DNA of 34,554 nucleotides from Thermodesulfovibrionales bacterium (GTDB lineage: Bacteria > Nitrospirota > Thermodesulfovibrionia > Thermodesulfovibrionales > UBA6898), in contig JAGVHR010000014.1 in NCBI GenBank assembly GCA_020056455.1, forward strand, positions 1-34,554, written 5' to 3'. The position numbers and the translations under genes are program-made. Positions 7,777-16,600 of the stretch are shown piece after piece (the first letter of the stretch is position 1; every line of letters starts with the position of its first letter). The notes beneath the pieces were generated by a model. It was not told the DNA's origin, did no database searches, and was given only the letters and a program-made list of their open reading frames with translations.

Positions 7777-8982
7777 ATGCATACTATAAAAATTCTTACA
7801 GCAGGCGAATCTCATGGCAGGGCCCTTGTCGGTACCATGGAGGGCGTTCCCTCCGGGTTTTCACTTTCATCTGAGGATATAGACAAGGATCTCAGGCGGA
7901 GGCAGGGGGGCTATGGTCGTGGGGGCCGGATGCAGATAGAATTAGATCACGCCGAGATCCTTTCAGGAGTGAGATGGGGAAGGACCCTTGGTTCTCCGAT
8001 TTCTCTCCTGATAGAAAACAGGGATTGGAACAACTGGCAGAAGGGGATGTCGGTTGAAGAAAAAGACCAGGGGTCTATAGAGCCTGTCGTGAGACCGAGA
8101 CCCGGTCATGCTGACCTTGCGGGCGCTCTTAAATACGCAACCGGTGATGTGCGCGATATTCTTGAGCGGTCAAGCGCACGAGAGACCGCCATGAGGGTGG
8201 CGCTGGGCTCCATTGCGAAACGTATGCTTTCTGAATTTAATATTTTTATTGGAAGTTATGTCGTTCAGATAGGAAGTCAGAAGTCTGAAGCCGAAGGCAG
8301 GAAGTTAAAGGAAAAACATCTTTTGGATCTCTTCTGCAGGGCGGAAAAATCTCCTGTCAGGTGCCCTGATGATGATGCCTCTAAGGGGATGGTCGATCTG
8401 ATCGACAGGTCGGCTAAAGATGGCAATTCATTAGGCGGAATTTTTGAGGTTTTTGCCGTGGGGGTGCCGGTTGGCCTTGGAAGCCATGTCCAGTGGGACA
8501 GGAAACTCGACGGCAGGCTCGCACAGGCGGTGATGAGCATTCAGGCGATCAAGGGCGTTGAGATAGGCAGAGGTTTTGAAGCTGCGACCCTTGGCGGTTC
8601 CGAGATCATGGACGAAATCTTTTTCAGCAGTCTGAAGTTGAAAGATAAGGGACAGCCAAGTGGTTTTTACCGGAAGACCAATAATGCCGGAGGTATTGAG
8701 GGTGGGATTTCAAACGGCATGCCGGTTGTTCTCAGGGCCGCGATGAAGCCGATTCCGACACTTCGCAAACCGTTGCGGTCGATCGATATGAAGACCAGGA
8801 AGGCTGTTTCCGCTGCGTATGAGCGGTCTGATGTTTGCGCTGTCCCGGCGGCGGCGGTCGTGGGAGAAGCCATGATGGCCCTGGTTCTTGCTGATGCCAT
8901 GTTCGAAAAGTTCGGGGGAGACAGCCGGGAGGAGATACTGGGAAATTACCGGAATTATCTTTCCAGCCTAAGACTACTCTGA
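7777..8982 (+). CDS. aroC: Chorismate synthase
   Basis: 401 residues. The signatures are ESHGRALVGTMEGVPSG (11-27), the RPRPGHADL loop (106-114), RSSARETAMRVALGSIAKR (131-149), and the C-terminal GGIEGGISNGMP and SDVCAVPAAAVVGEAMMAL. The enzyme converts 5-enolpyruvylshikimate-3-phosphate to chorismate using reduced FMN, the last step of the shikimate pathway. No other aro gene is in the window. The ATG has no Shine-Dalgarno and lies shortly after the pil terminator. A CATACT hexamer (7755-7760) might be a -10 box, but no -35 is evident. The gene is convergent with gspM, and their 3' ends overlap by nine bases. Confidence 0.96.
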   Translation: MHTIKILTAGESHGRALVGTMEGVPSGFSLSSEDIDKDLRRRQGGYGRGGRMQIELDHAEILSGVRWGRTLGSPISLLIENRDWNNWQKGMSVEEKDQGSIEPVVRPRPGHADLAGALKYATGDVRDILERSSARETAMRVALGSIAKRMLSEFNIFIGSYVVQIGSQKSEAEGRKLKEKHLLDLFCRAEKSPVRCPDDDASKGMVDLIDRSAKDGNSLGGIFEVFAVGVPVGLGSHVQWDRKLDGRLAQAVMSIQAIKGVEIGRGFEAATLGGSEIMDEIFFSSLKLKDKGQPSGFYRKTNNAGGIEGGISNGMPVVLRAAMKPIPTLRKPLRSIDMKTRKAVSAAYERSDVCAVPAAAVVGEAMMALVLADAMFEKFGGDSREEILGNYRNYLSSLRLL

Positions 8983-9564
8983 GTCTTCGTCGGTATTCTG
9001 TAAATCCTTGTCAGCTTCACGAGGATTTGAGATGGCAGCGGCATCGAGCTTGACGGAAAGTTCCTTCGGATTTTTTGTATTTCTTATTCTCACGTCGAGG
9101 CTGGGGAGGACTATATAGGGAGTGCGGGTTTCCAATGCGTATAGAATATCGGCAAGCGCCCTAACGTCAGGCACTGCAGCATCAATGGTCACGTTGACAA
9201 TTTTAAAGCTGCTAAAAGTTTCAACCTTTCCTGTCCGCTCGCTGGATATGGTTCCGCCTTTTGCCGTCACCGCGGCCTTTACAGCATTCTGAAGAGCTGC
9301 TGCCACGATAGAGACAGTCTGACCTTCAGTAAGTTTTGCATTTTCTTCCGTGCGCGTGTGCTTCAGGGCTGCGAGGTTTTTTTCCAGCGCCGGTTTTTCA
9401 GCAATTATAGAAAGCATTTTCCTGAGGGTGCGCTCCTTCATGGTCCTTTCATCAATGACTGATGCTATCTCGGCCCGCACTGCCGAATAACGCTGATAAA
9501 GCAGCAAAACTGACAGGACCAGCGCAATAGGGATAAACAACGTAATAAACCTACTTCTTCTCAT
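8974..9564 (-). CDS. gspM: Type II secretion system protein GspM
   Basis: 196 residues with the PilO/GspM plan: a short basic N-terminus, one membrane segment (about 6-22), a coiled coil (about 28-75), a ferredoxin-like periplasmic domain and an acidic tail. Sequence conservation in this family is low, so the call rests on architecture and on its place as the last gene after gspL. GspM partners GspL in the inner-membrane platform. The start overlaps the gspL end by 14 bases. The stop lies within the convergent end of aroC. Confidence 0.8.
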   Translation of the reverse strand: MRRSRFITLFIPIALVLSVLLLYQRYSAVRAEIASVIDERTMKERTLRKMLSIIAEKPALEKNLAALKHTRTEENAKLTEGQTVSIVAAALQNAVKAAVTAKGGTISSERTGKVETFSSFKIVNVTIDAAVPDVRALADILYALETRTPYIVLPSLDVRIRNTKNPKELSVKLDAAAISNPREADKDLQNTDEDSE

Positions 9565-11092
9565 TCCTGACCTCGGTCGCCTGATTTTCTTTTTTCATCT
9601 CCTGAAATTCCATTTTGATGGAGAATCTGTCGGCATTCAGCCGCTTGTCCCTGAAAATAGTGGAAGTGAGTTCCACTTTGCTGAAGTATTTTGAAGATTC
9701 AAACTTGGGAAGCAGCTCTGTTGCAGATCCTGCGTACCCATCCAGTTCTATTGCGGTCTCCGATATCCTGAGCCTGGTCAGCCAGGCATTTGTCGGCAGC
9801 CGTGTTGTAATCTCTTTTATGACATTGAGCGCAGGAATGCGCTTTTCCCTGAATGCCGCGATTGACGCGAGTTCATCTGTAACAACCCCGATCTCTTTCC
9901 TGAGCGCTTCAACCTTCCTGACCTCATCCTTCTTTGCCTTGATCTGCGCATCGATCGCCGTTGTTTTTTTCCGTTCAAGAGAGAGTGGCGCATAGGTATA
10001 TGCAATGCCTGCCGCGATGATTGCTATTATCAGGATGGTTGATAGCAGGAGAGGCGTCCGCTTGAGCGGTCGAATTCCCCGGGAAAGCAAGTTCAGACCG
10101 CGATTGCCGGCGCTGACATGCTCAAGCAGGCAGCCGACAGCTGCAGCTCTATGTCCGTCTTCTGAGAGCTTTGGGTAAGCGCGTTTTACTGCCTCCTCCG
10201 CTGTGATTATAGCGGTCCCTTCGTGACGCTTCAGTATTTCCACCAACGCGGCAGTGTCGCCCTCGGAAGTGACCATTATGGACAACCGGCCAGGCTGACC
10301 AGCGCTGTTTTCTTCCTGTAAGCCGATTCGGTCCGACAGATACTGCTCCAGCGCCTCAGCGCCCTTCTCACTGCTTATGGAGAAGATGTCTGAAGGAAAG
10401 CCTGCGTGATAACCTGCTCCTTCATAGGCCTCAGCGCCTTCATTTACTGTAATAAAATCTGTTTCTTCCAGGGCATGAGCATAAAGAGCAGCGGCTGCTG
10501 TAAGATGCGTTGTGACGCAACTGACTACTATTCCCTTTTCTTTTAAAGCATTGATATACGGCATAATAAGATCTGCGCGGGCAGCTACAACGAGTACTGA
10601 AAGTTTGCCCCCGGATTCGCCAAGTATTTTAAAGTCATAGAGAGCATCGACAGGACTAAATGGAGTAATTCTATCAATTTCAAAACGGATGGCATCAGCG
10701 GCATTTTCCTTGATTGATGCCGGAAATTCGGAAATGCTTACAGTCGTCCAGGGCTTTGGAAGTGCAAGACAGACTGATGCCCTGCCGAACTTCAGGGGAC
10801 CTTTCTCAAGAGAAACAGTCGAGGCGACAGTCTCAGGAGTTGGAAAAGACCCTGTTTCAGAGATATATCCCCGGGCGTGTGATATTTTTACGCTGGAAAA
10901 AATGCGTCTGCCTACGGCAATAGAGAAAGAGTCATCGGCAAGAGAAAGCCCGACGACTTTCCTGTGAGCAATCAGATCTTCAGCGAGGCTGAAGAAAAGC
11001 ACCCGCCGGACAATATCAATAAAGGACGATAGCGGGCTGCGAAGTCTTAATGCCCGGGCCCATATCGCGCCAAGGATTCCCGGCATCGTCAT
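9551..11092 (-). CDS. gspL: Type II secretion system protein GspL (PilM-like plus PilN-like domains)
   Basis: 513 residues. The N-terminal two thirds (about 45-330) is an actin-like cytoplasmic domain resembling PilM (VVGLSLADDSFSIAV, then RFEIDRITPFSPVDALYDFK). One membrane segment follows (about 347-369), then a coiled coil (about 372-410) and a PilN-like ferredoxin domain containing TTRLPTNAWLTRLRISETAI. This is the GspL architecture: one chain does what PilM and PilN do in the pilus. It recruits the GspE ATPase to the membrane. The start ATG overlaps the gspK stop (ATGA). The first 40 or so residues are unlike typical GspL and could belong to a longer-than-real N-terminus. Confidence 0.87.
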   Translation of the reverse strand: MTMPGILGAIWARALRLRSPLSSFIDIVRRVLFFSLAEDLIAHRKVVGLSLADDSFSIAVGRRIFSSVKISHARGYISETGSFPTPETVASTVSLEKGPLKFGRASVCLALPKPWTTVSISEFPASIKENAADAIRFEIDRITPFSPVDALYDFKILGESGGKLSVLVVAARADLIMPYINALKEKGIVVSCVTTHLTAAAALYAHALEETDFITVNEGAEAYEGAGYHAGFPSDIFSISSEKGAEALEQYLSDRIGLQEENSAGQPGRLSIMVTSEGDTAALVEILKRHEGTAIITAEEAVKRAYPKLSEDGHRAAAVGCLLEHVSAGNRGLNLLSRGIRPLKRTPLLLSTILIIAIIAAGIAYTYAPLSLERKKTTAIDAQIKAKKDEVRKVEALRKEIGVVTDELASIAAFREKRIPALNVIKEITTRLPTNAWLTRLRISETAIELDGYAGSATELLPKFESSKYFSKVELTSTIFRDKRLNADRFSIKMEFQEMKKENQATEVRNEKK

Positions 11093-12051
11093 GGAATGGC
11101 CCTGCCGGGAGATTTATAAAACAGGTAACTATAATGGGTGTTGTCGGGAACATCAACAACAGCACGGATGGAATATCCTGCAGGTCCGCTGTTGCTGAAG
11201 CCTGCCGAGTCGATGGAATAATGGGTCGTTTCATCTGAGCTGATAAACGGTTCGGCGAGTGCAAACCCGCCGCCTGAAATAAGCTTTACATCATGAAGAG
11301 AAAAAGACGGTTTCAACTGACGTTCATTGATGATCATGTCGGCTATTTCCTCTGACAATCCCGGGATAGAGGCCAGTACATCTCTATGAGCTGTGCGAAC
11401 ATTTATTCCTGCCTCCTCCGTATGAATTGTCAGAAGATCGATTATCCCTTTTTTCTCCCCCCTGCCAAAGAGGATCTCCGCAGTCATTCCTTTAACAAGC
11501 AGGAGTTCCTCGATGGTATCAAAATCATCATTTCTGGCCTTATATGGAATAGGCAGTGACAGGTAAAAGTCGCTTTCTGCGCCATGCAGTCTGTGCGCGT
11601 CACTGTCACCGCTGTCTTTCCAGTCAAGCAGGGAGTCAACAATAGTATCAGCATCTTCCATGGTCAGGCCCCGTAATATGAGGAGATTCCTGAGTATTAT
11701 ACCAGATGCGTCCGACAACATGTTGATATTGATCTTGCCTGACTCCTCAGTAATGCTGACGATATAATGACCGTCTCCGAGGTTGTTTTTATAAGGTGTT
11801 CCATCGATTCTCCAGATGTCATCAGGATTTGACAGGCCTTTCAGGTTTCTGTAGAAAATCTCAAAAAGTCCTCTTTCCAGTCCGGCTTCGGCCAATTTTT
11901 TGCTTTGCGCTGCTTCTATGAAGGTCCGCGTCGAAACGGTCTCTATCCTGACCAGCGCTGAAAAAGAGAAAACGAGAACTGAAAGGGCCGCTATAGTCCA
12001 GAGCACCATGAGCAGAGCAATGCCTTTTTCCGCTATATTTTTTATATTCAA
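11089..12051 (-). CDS. gspK: Type II secretion minor pseudopilin GspK
   Basis: 320 residues. A type III prepilin-like leader ends at Gly10, followed by IALLMVLWTIAALSVLV, and position 5 of the mature protein is hydrophobic rather than Glu, as expected of the tip subunit GspK. The large soluble domain has the typical DADTIVDSLLDWKDSGDSD segment (around 134-152) and helix-hairpin-like repeats (LASIPGLSEEIADMII). GspK caps the pseudopilus together with GspI and GspJ. Four-base overlaps on both sides place it firmly in the gsp operon. Confidence 0.92.
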   Translation of the reverse strand: MNIKNIAEKGIALLMVLWTIAALSVLVFSFSALVRIETVSTRTFIEAAQSKKLAEAGLERGLFEIFYRNLKGLSNPDDIWRIDGTPYKNNLGDGHYIVSITEESGKININMLSDASGIILRNLLILRGLTMEDADTIVDSLLDWKDSGDSDAHRLHGAESDFYLSLPIPYKARNDDFDTIEELLLVKGMTAEILFGRGEKKGIIDLLTIHTEEAGINVRTAHRDVLASIPGLSEEIADMIINERQLKPSFSLHDVKLISGGGFALAEPFISSDETTHYSIDSAGFSNSGPAGYSIRAVVDVPDNTHYSYLFYKSPGRAIP

Positions 12052-12713
12052 TGCGCGGGCCCCCCGGGCGGTTGTATGACGTTAAGTTCGAATTGTCCCA
12101 TATTCGGGGAGGGTGCGCGAAGGGGAATAATGAGATCAAATGTCCTGATGCCCTTTTTCAGATGGAGCAGAATTTTTTCAGGACTAATTCCGCTATCCGG
12201 CAAGGTTTCAGACCATTTGCCTTTTTCATCTGTAGCGCCTTTATAAAAAAAACGGAAATAGATTTCGTCAAAGCCCTGCAAAAGACGTGTTTCCCTGGTC
12301 CCCTTCATCCAGGGGGTCTGTTCGGTAACAACGAGGTCCAGCAATCTTTCATCAGTGTCTGTTACGCGATACGTTGCCAATACATAGCCTTTTTTCCCTG
12401 ACCAAAGGGATATGTTGGTCGGAAACCTGAGAAAAGCTGAATTGCCGCTTATAGAGATCAATGTCCCTCCCTCTTCATTTGCTTCTTCCATAGGCGGCAT
12501 AAGCAGAAAAGCCGACTGTATCTGCGAGTCGATCAGTCCGAGAGTTGCTCTTGACTGTTCAAGGAAGACAATTTTCTTTTCCCCTTTTTCCACGGAGATA
12601 TGGGAGAGTCTCATTACACCTGCGATGATGGCGGCTATAATGCCGATCATCACCATGGAAATAAGCATTTCGAGAAGAGTAAACCCCTGCTGTGAAAATC
12701 GCGCTCTTGTCAC
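12048..12713 (-). CDS. gspJ: Type II secretion minor pseudopilin GspJ
   Basis: 221 residues. The prepilin peptidase site is G10/FTLLE, with Glu5 present, and a hydrophobic helix follows. The soluble domain contains RATLGLIDSQIQSAF and a Trp/Phe-rich region (DEIYFRFFYKG) as in GspJ proteins, which form the tip ternary complex with GspI and GspK. Four-base overlaps join it to gspI and gspK. Confidence 0.9.
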   Translation of the reverse strand: MTRARFSQQGFTLLEMLISMVMIGIIAAIIAGVMRLSHISVEKGEKKIVFLEQSRATLGLIDSQIQSAFLLMPPMEEANEEGGTLISISGNSAFLRFPTNISLWSGKKGYVLATYRVTDTDERLLDLVVTEQTPWMKGTRETRLLQGFDEIYFRFFYKGATDEKGKWSETLPDSGISPEKILLHLKKGIRTFDLIIPLRAPSPNMGQFELNVIQPPGGPAH

Positions 12714-13171
12714 GGTCGCCGGGCGTCAAGTTTTAGAGTTCTCAGCGTCATGGTTTTTTCTTTTGCTCCGGTGCGCCAGTGAATAGTCAGATCAATCTCA
12801 TTAATCCTTGCAGGCAGTCTTTCAGTGCGCTCGGGCATAAAAGAAGAGATGCCCTGTATCTGCTGATCCCCTGCGTTTAATTTGCGCAGTCTTTCAGAGC
12901 GATCGGGCATAAAAGGAGAGATTGAGCAGTCCAGCCGATATCCGTCTTCGGATATCGTTGTCCATTTTTTTTCAGAAAAATCCCCTCTGTCGATGATATT
13001 TCTCATCTCTATCTCTGCCCGTGCGAGCGCAGCGCTATAGTCTTCGGATACTGACAGAGCAATCAGGTTTGCAGAAAAAAGCTGAATGATGACCGCAAGG
13101 GCGATTCCTATGAGGGCCATGGCAGCCAGTACTTCAAGGAGCGAAAAGCCGGCTGATGAATCCTGCCTCAT
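12710..13171 (-). CDS. gspI: Type II secretion minor pseudopilin GspI, with internal duplication
   Basis: 153 residues. The prepilin site is G8/FSLLE, followed by a hydrophobic helix (EVLAAMALIGIALAVIIQLF) and a Glu/Arg-rich helix (ALARAEIEMRNII). It is the GspI of the tip complex. The protein is about 25-30 residues longer than usual. The excess corresponds to a 24-residue repeat in which ISPFMPDRSERL is echoed by ISSFMPERTERL, encoded by a 37-base direct repeat at 72-base spacing. The reading frame is intact and overlaps gspH and gspJ by four bases. Confidence 0.88.
   Translation of the reverse strand: MRQDSSAGFSLLEVLAAMALIGIALAVIIQLFSANLIALSVSEDYSAALARAEIEMRNIIDRGDFSEKKWTTISEDGYRLDCSISPFMPDRSERLRKLNAGDQQIQGISSFMPERTERLPARINEIDLTIHWRTGAKEKTMTLRTLKLDARRP
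12814..12957. repeat. 37-bp direct repeat (72-bp period) and adjacent perfect hairpin inside gspI
   Basis: 12814-12850 and 12886-12922 match at 34 of 37 positions and are 72 bases apart, so the duplication preserves frame (24 codons). Next to the second copy, CGATATCCG (12936-12944) and CGGATATCG (12949-12957) form a perfect nine-base-pair stem with a four-base loop. The hairpin may have promoted slippage during replication, or may act on the gsp mRNA. Both are inferences from position. Confidence 0.85.
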
Positions 13172-13647
13172 GATTTCGGCTTCTCCCTGTGGATCACTGC
13201 GCCGGAGACAGGATCAGTCTGGACCCTGACGTATTTTTTTTGTGTCGAAAAGACAACAGCGCCTCCTTCGATGCTTCCTATCGGATCGAATATGAAATAA
13301 TGCCTGCCGCTTTGGGTGTCACCATGAAGAATATCAGAAAAAACAATGGTGATACCGCCGGGAAAATACCTTGCCGGTCTTCCTTCAATCCAGTATGACC
13401 GGCTTTCAAGGTCTATGGTAACAATCTGAGCTTCGCCGGTTGTGCCTGCAAGCATACGGGCGTGTTTCAGAGTTGATGCGAGTTCCCTTGCTGCACCATC
13501 GATTTTGCCTGTAAGGAGTGACCCTGTCAGCGCCGTAACTCCGATACCTGCCATGGTGACGATAAGAAAAAGAACTACAATGATCTCTATCAGCGTGAAT
13601 CCTGAGGAACAAGGCGCGGCGTTTGATGGATCTGAGGGTCGTCTCAT
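13168..13647 (-). CDS. gspH: Type II secretion pseudopilin GspH
   Basis: 159 residues. The prepilin site is G16/FTLIE after a longer hydrophilic leader, followed by a hydrophobic helix and then the GspH-type ARELASTLKHARMLAGTTGEA helix, with a beta-rich C-terminal domain. GspH is a low-abundance pseudopilin that joins the tip complex to the GspG shaft. Its place directly after gspF is normally held by gspG, which is absent here. A highly divergent major pseudopilin is conceivable, but the sequence features favour GspH. It overlaps gspI by four bases and follows gspF by nine. Confidence 0.85.
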   Translation of the reverse strand: MRRPSDPSNAAPCSSGFTLIEIIVVLFLIVTMAGIGVTALTGSLLTGKIDGAARELASTLKHARMLAGTTGEAQIVTIDLESRSYWIEGRPARYFPGGITIVFSDILHGDTQSGRHYFIFDPIGSIEGGAVVFSTQKKYVRVQTDPVSGAVIHREKPKS

Positions 13648-13656
13648 GAGGAGCTG

Positions 13657-14862
13657 CTAAAAAGGCAGATCGGTCATGCTGAATACCGCTGCAAGCATCG
13701 AGATGACGATAAAACCGATAACAACAGCCATTATGAGGATCATTGCAGGTTCAAGAAGCCCCAGAAACCTCTTGATCTCTGTACGCAATGCTTTTTCATA
13801 GGTCTGTGCAACCTTGAGAAGCATCACATCGAGCTGGCCGGTTTCTTCTCCAACCTTTATCATGGAAAGGGCAAGACGCGGGAAATTACCGGTTTCAGCA
13901 AGGGGGACTGCAATGCCCTTTCCTTCTCTGGCCCCTTTAAGCACCTTGTCGACAGAGGCTGCCATGATGCGGTTATTCATAACGTCCCTGGCGTTTGAAA
14001 GCGCCTGGAGGAGGGGGACTCCGCTTTTCAGGAGTGTGCCGAGGGTCCTGCTGAAGCGCGCTGTTTCGAGTTTGCGGATGATCTCTCCAGACATACGCAG
14101 TTTTGCAGAATCCCAGAAGCGGCCGCCTTCATCAGTGCGTATGTAAGTTCTGAATACGATGAAGACGACAGCTGCTGCAAGGACAATGACCCACCAGTAG
14201 GACTGGATCAAATCGCTGAACAGCAGGAGTATTTTTGCCGAAAAAGGAAGATTGCTGCCGAGTTCATCAAAGATGACGCTGAATTTAGGCAGAATAAAAG
14301 TCAGCAGAATAATGATCGATGCGCCTCCGGTAAACATAAGTATAGCCGGATAGATCATTGCCGAGATTACGCTCTCCCTTATTTCTTTTGAGGTTTCCAG
14401 AAATTCATTCAGTTTGTCCAGAACAATGTCGAGCACTCCTCCAGCCTCCCCGGCCCTGACCATATTAATATATATGCCGGAGAATTGCCCTGGGTGTTTT
14501 TGAAGAGCATCGGAAAAGGAACTGCCCTCCCTGATCGATTTCAGTATGGACTGGATGACGGCCTTTGTACCACTGTTTTCAGAGATCTCGGCAAGGATGT
14601 TCAAACCCCTGTCAAGGGGCAGGCCGGCCCCGAGAAGTGCTGAAAGTTCTGTTGTGAAGGTAAGTAGGTCAAGTTTGGAAGAGGTCCGCCTGAACAGGGA
14701 AATGCTGCGACTCCCTGTTCCGGTTTCGCCGGCGCTGATCCTGAGGGGAATGACCCCGGCTGATTTTAATTTCTCAAGAGCTGCCGCTTCATCCGCAGCC
14801 TCGATAACTCCTTCCGTAATGGCGCCCTCAAATGTTGAGGCCCGGTAGGAAAAAACAGGCAT
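13657..14862 (-). CDS. gspF: Type II secretion inner-membrane platform protein GspF
   Basis: 401 residues, normal for GspF. An N-terminal region of about 60 residues with FSYRASTFEGAITEGVIEA is followed by two copies of the T2SSF domain, each ending in membrane helices (around 165-190, 215-235 and 370-395). The repeat signatures GLPLDRGLNILAE and GVPLLQALSNARD and the pair GSSFSDALQKHPGQFSGIY / GKGIAVPLAETGNFPRLAL are typical. It is the membrane partner driven by GspE. The ATG follows an AGGAGGT that lies inside the last codons of gspE, four bases before it. Confidence 0.95.
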   Translation of the reverse strand: MPVFSYRASTFEGAITEGVIEAADEAAALEKLKSAGVIPLRISAGETGTGSRSISLFRRTSSKLDLLTFTTELSALLGAGLPLDRGLNILAEISENSGTKAVIQSILKSIREGSSFSDALQKHPGQFSGIYINMVRAGEAGGVLDIVLDKLNEFLETSKEIRESVISAMIYPAILMFTGGASIIILLTFILPKFSVIFDELGSNLPFSAKILLLFSDLIQSYWWVIVLAAAVVFIVFRTYIRTDEGGRFWDSAKLRMSGEIIRKLETARFSRTLGTLLKSGVPLLQALSNARDVMNNRIMAASVDKVLKGAREGKGIAVPLAETGNFPRLALSMIKVGEETGQLDVMLLKVAQTYEKALRTEIKRFLGLLEPAMILIMAVVIGFIVISMLAAVFSMTDLPF

Positions 14863-16377
14863 CTAAACCTCCTGAGTGACCTTCAGCACTTCGGTCAGAG
14901 TTGTTATGCCTGCCTTGACTTTGTCCGCTCCGCTCTGAAGCAATGTCTTCATTCCATGAGCTATTGCAGATTCCCTGAGCTGGTTTGCATCAGATCCCCT
15001 GAGGATCAGCTTTCTTATCTCATCGTTCACGGTCATGAGTTCATACAGACCGGTCCTGCCGAAATAGCCGGTATGGGAACACTGTTCACAGCCCTTTCCT
15101 ATAAACAGCCTGGTGTCAGGGGCTATGCCGAGAAGGCTGAGTTCCTCTGAGTCGATCTCCGCTGGATCTTCAATTTTACATGCAGGGCAGATGGCGCGCA
15201 CGAGACGCTGGGCAAGGACCCCCCTGACGGTCGAGGAAAGAAGAAAACTTTCCACCCCCATCTCAAGAAGTCTTGTTATTGCGCTTGGCGCGTCATTCGT
15301 ATGCAATGTAGAAAAGACAAGATGGCCGGTCAGCGCGGACTGGATAGCTATTTCCGCTGTCTCAAGATCGCGGACCTCGCCGATCATGATGATATCAGGG
15401 TCCTGCCTCACGATATGTCTGAGGGTATTGGCAAAATTCAGTCCGATCTGGGGCTTTGTCTGTATCTGATTGATCCCCTTGATCTGATATTCAACAGGAT
15501 CTTCTACTGTTATGATCTTCCTGTCCGGCGAATTGATCTTGTCCAGAGCGCCGTACAGAGTTGTGGTCTTTCCGCTGCCGGTCGGTCCGGTCACGAGGAT
15601 GATGCCGTTAGGTTTCCTGATGAGCATGTTGAACTCAGTGAGTGTCTCACTGGGGAACCCAAGGAGGAGAAGGTCTATTGTAATGCCTTCTTTTCTCAGA
15701 ATTCTCATTACTATGCTCTCACCGTAAAGGACCGGAATGGTGGACACCCTCAGGTCAACCTCATGCTCCTGCACCTTCAGCTTTATCCTTCCGTCCTGCG
15801 GCAGCCGCCGTTCGGCAATATTCAGCTTTGCCATTATCTTGATCCTTGAAATGACGGCAGCCTGAAGCCCTTTGGGTGCTGTTTCGACATCCTTCAGGAC
15901 GCCGTCTATGCGGTATCGGATCTTGAGCTCGTCACTGTAGGGCTCCATATGGATATCGCTTGCCCTGGCCTCAATTGCCCTTGTGATAAGAAGATTCACC
16001 AGTTTTATGATAGGCGCCTCGGACGCAAGGTCTCTGAGATGACCTATATCCTCTTCATCATCTCCAAAGAATTCGAGGCCCTTATCGCCAATGTCTTCTA
16101 TTATTTTATTGATGTTCTGCTGCTCCTGGCCGTAGAACTTTGCTATATATTCATCAAGTATTTTGCTGTCGGCTGTACAGACCTGAATATCCGCAGCAGT
16201 GGCCACCCTGAGGGCATCAACCGTCAATGTATTAACCGGATCCGACATGGCGATTTTAAGGATATTGTTTTTTAACTCAAGAGGAACGATTCTGTTTTCT
16301 CTTATGAACCGTGAAGATACTCCGTTCATTATCAGCGGCATCTTGGGGAGATCTTCCTGTGTAATCTGCTGTTCCAT
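14863..16377 (-). CDS. gspE: Type II secretion ATPase GspE
   Basis: 504 residues. A T2SSE N-terminal domain (about 10-85) precedes the ATPase core: Walker A GPTGSGKTT (264-272), Asp box VEDPVEYQIKGINQIQ (291-306), Walker B with DIIMIGEVRD (328-337), a His box with STLHTNDAPSAI, and a four-cysteine zinc motif (C397, C400, C430, C433). It powers pseudopilus assembly from the cytoplasm. The first ATG at 16377 has no Shine-Dalgarno. An internal ATG at residue 13 has AGGAAG about 11 bases upstream, so a slightly shorter start is possible. It heads the operon gspE-F-H-I-J-K-L-M. A PilB identity is less likely given the following genes. Confidence 0.93.
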   Translation of the reverse strand: MEQQITQEDLPKMPLIMNGVSSRFIRENRIVPLELKNNILKIAMSDPVNTLTVDALRVATAADIQVCTADSKILDEYIAKFYGQEQQNINKIIEDIGDKGLEFFGDDEEDIGHLRDLASEAPIIKLVNLLITRAIEARASDIHMEPYSDELKIRYRIDGVLKDVETAPKGLQAAVISRIKIMAKLNIAERRLPQDGRIKLKVQEHEVDLRVSTIPVLYGESIVMRILRKEGITIDLLLLGFPSETLTEFNMLIRKPNGIILVTGPTGSGKTTTLYGALDKINSPDRKIITVEDPVEYQIKGINQIQTKPQIGLNFANTLRHIVRQDPDIIMIGEVRDLETAEIAIQSALTGHLVFSTLHTNDAPSAITRLLEMGVESFLLSSTVRGVLAQRLVRAICPACKIEDPAEIDSEELSLLGIAPDTRLFIGKGCEQCSHTGYFGRTGLYELMTVNDEIRKLILRGSDANQLRESAIAHGMKTLLQSGADKVKAGITTLTEVLKVTQEV

Positions 16378-16388
16378 AGAATTTATAT

Positions 16389-16418
16389 ATTATAGACTAT
16401 ACCGACGAAATAGTTTAA
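16389..16418 (-). promoter_or_regulatory. Candidate promoter of the gsp operon, very close to the gspE start
   Basis: On the minus strand a perfect TATAAT (16394-16389) lies 11 bases before the gspE ATG. A poor -35 (TTAAAC, 16418-16413) stands 18 bases upstream of it. The predicted start of transcription would leave a leader of only about five bases. The block is AT-rich, so a chance TATAAT is possible. Confidence 0.45.
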
Positions 16419-16426
16419 GCGGTTCT

Positions 16427-16445
16427 CCCGGATATTTATGCCGGG
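16427..16445 (-). other. Small GC-rich hairpin between tRNA-Pro and gspE
   Basis: CCCGG (16427-16431) pairs with CCGGG (16441-16445) around a nine-base AT-rich loop. It lies downstream of the tRNA on the same strand and has no T-tract, so it is more likely a 3' processing or stability element than an intrinsic terminator. Confidence 0.3.
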
Positions 16446-16478
16446 CAGGGGAAGAAGAAGGCAGCGGCATGTAAATTA

Positions 16479-16556
<78 letters not shown>

Positions 16557-16600
16557 AACTTTATACACTACTTTACGAGGAACGGAAATGTCAATTCAGA

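Noticed and set aside
15301-15849. 182-codon plus-strand frame opposite gspE
   Set aside because: It overlaps the Walker A and Asp-box coding region of gspE, and the antisense translation has no family resemblance.
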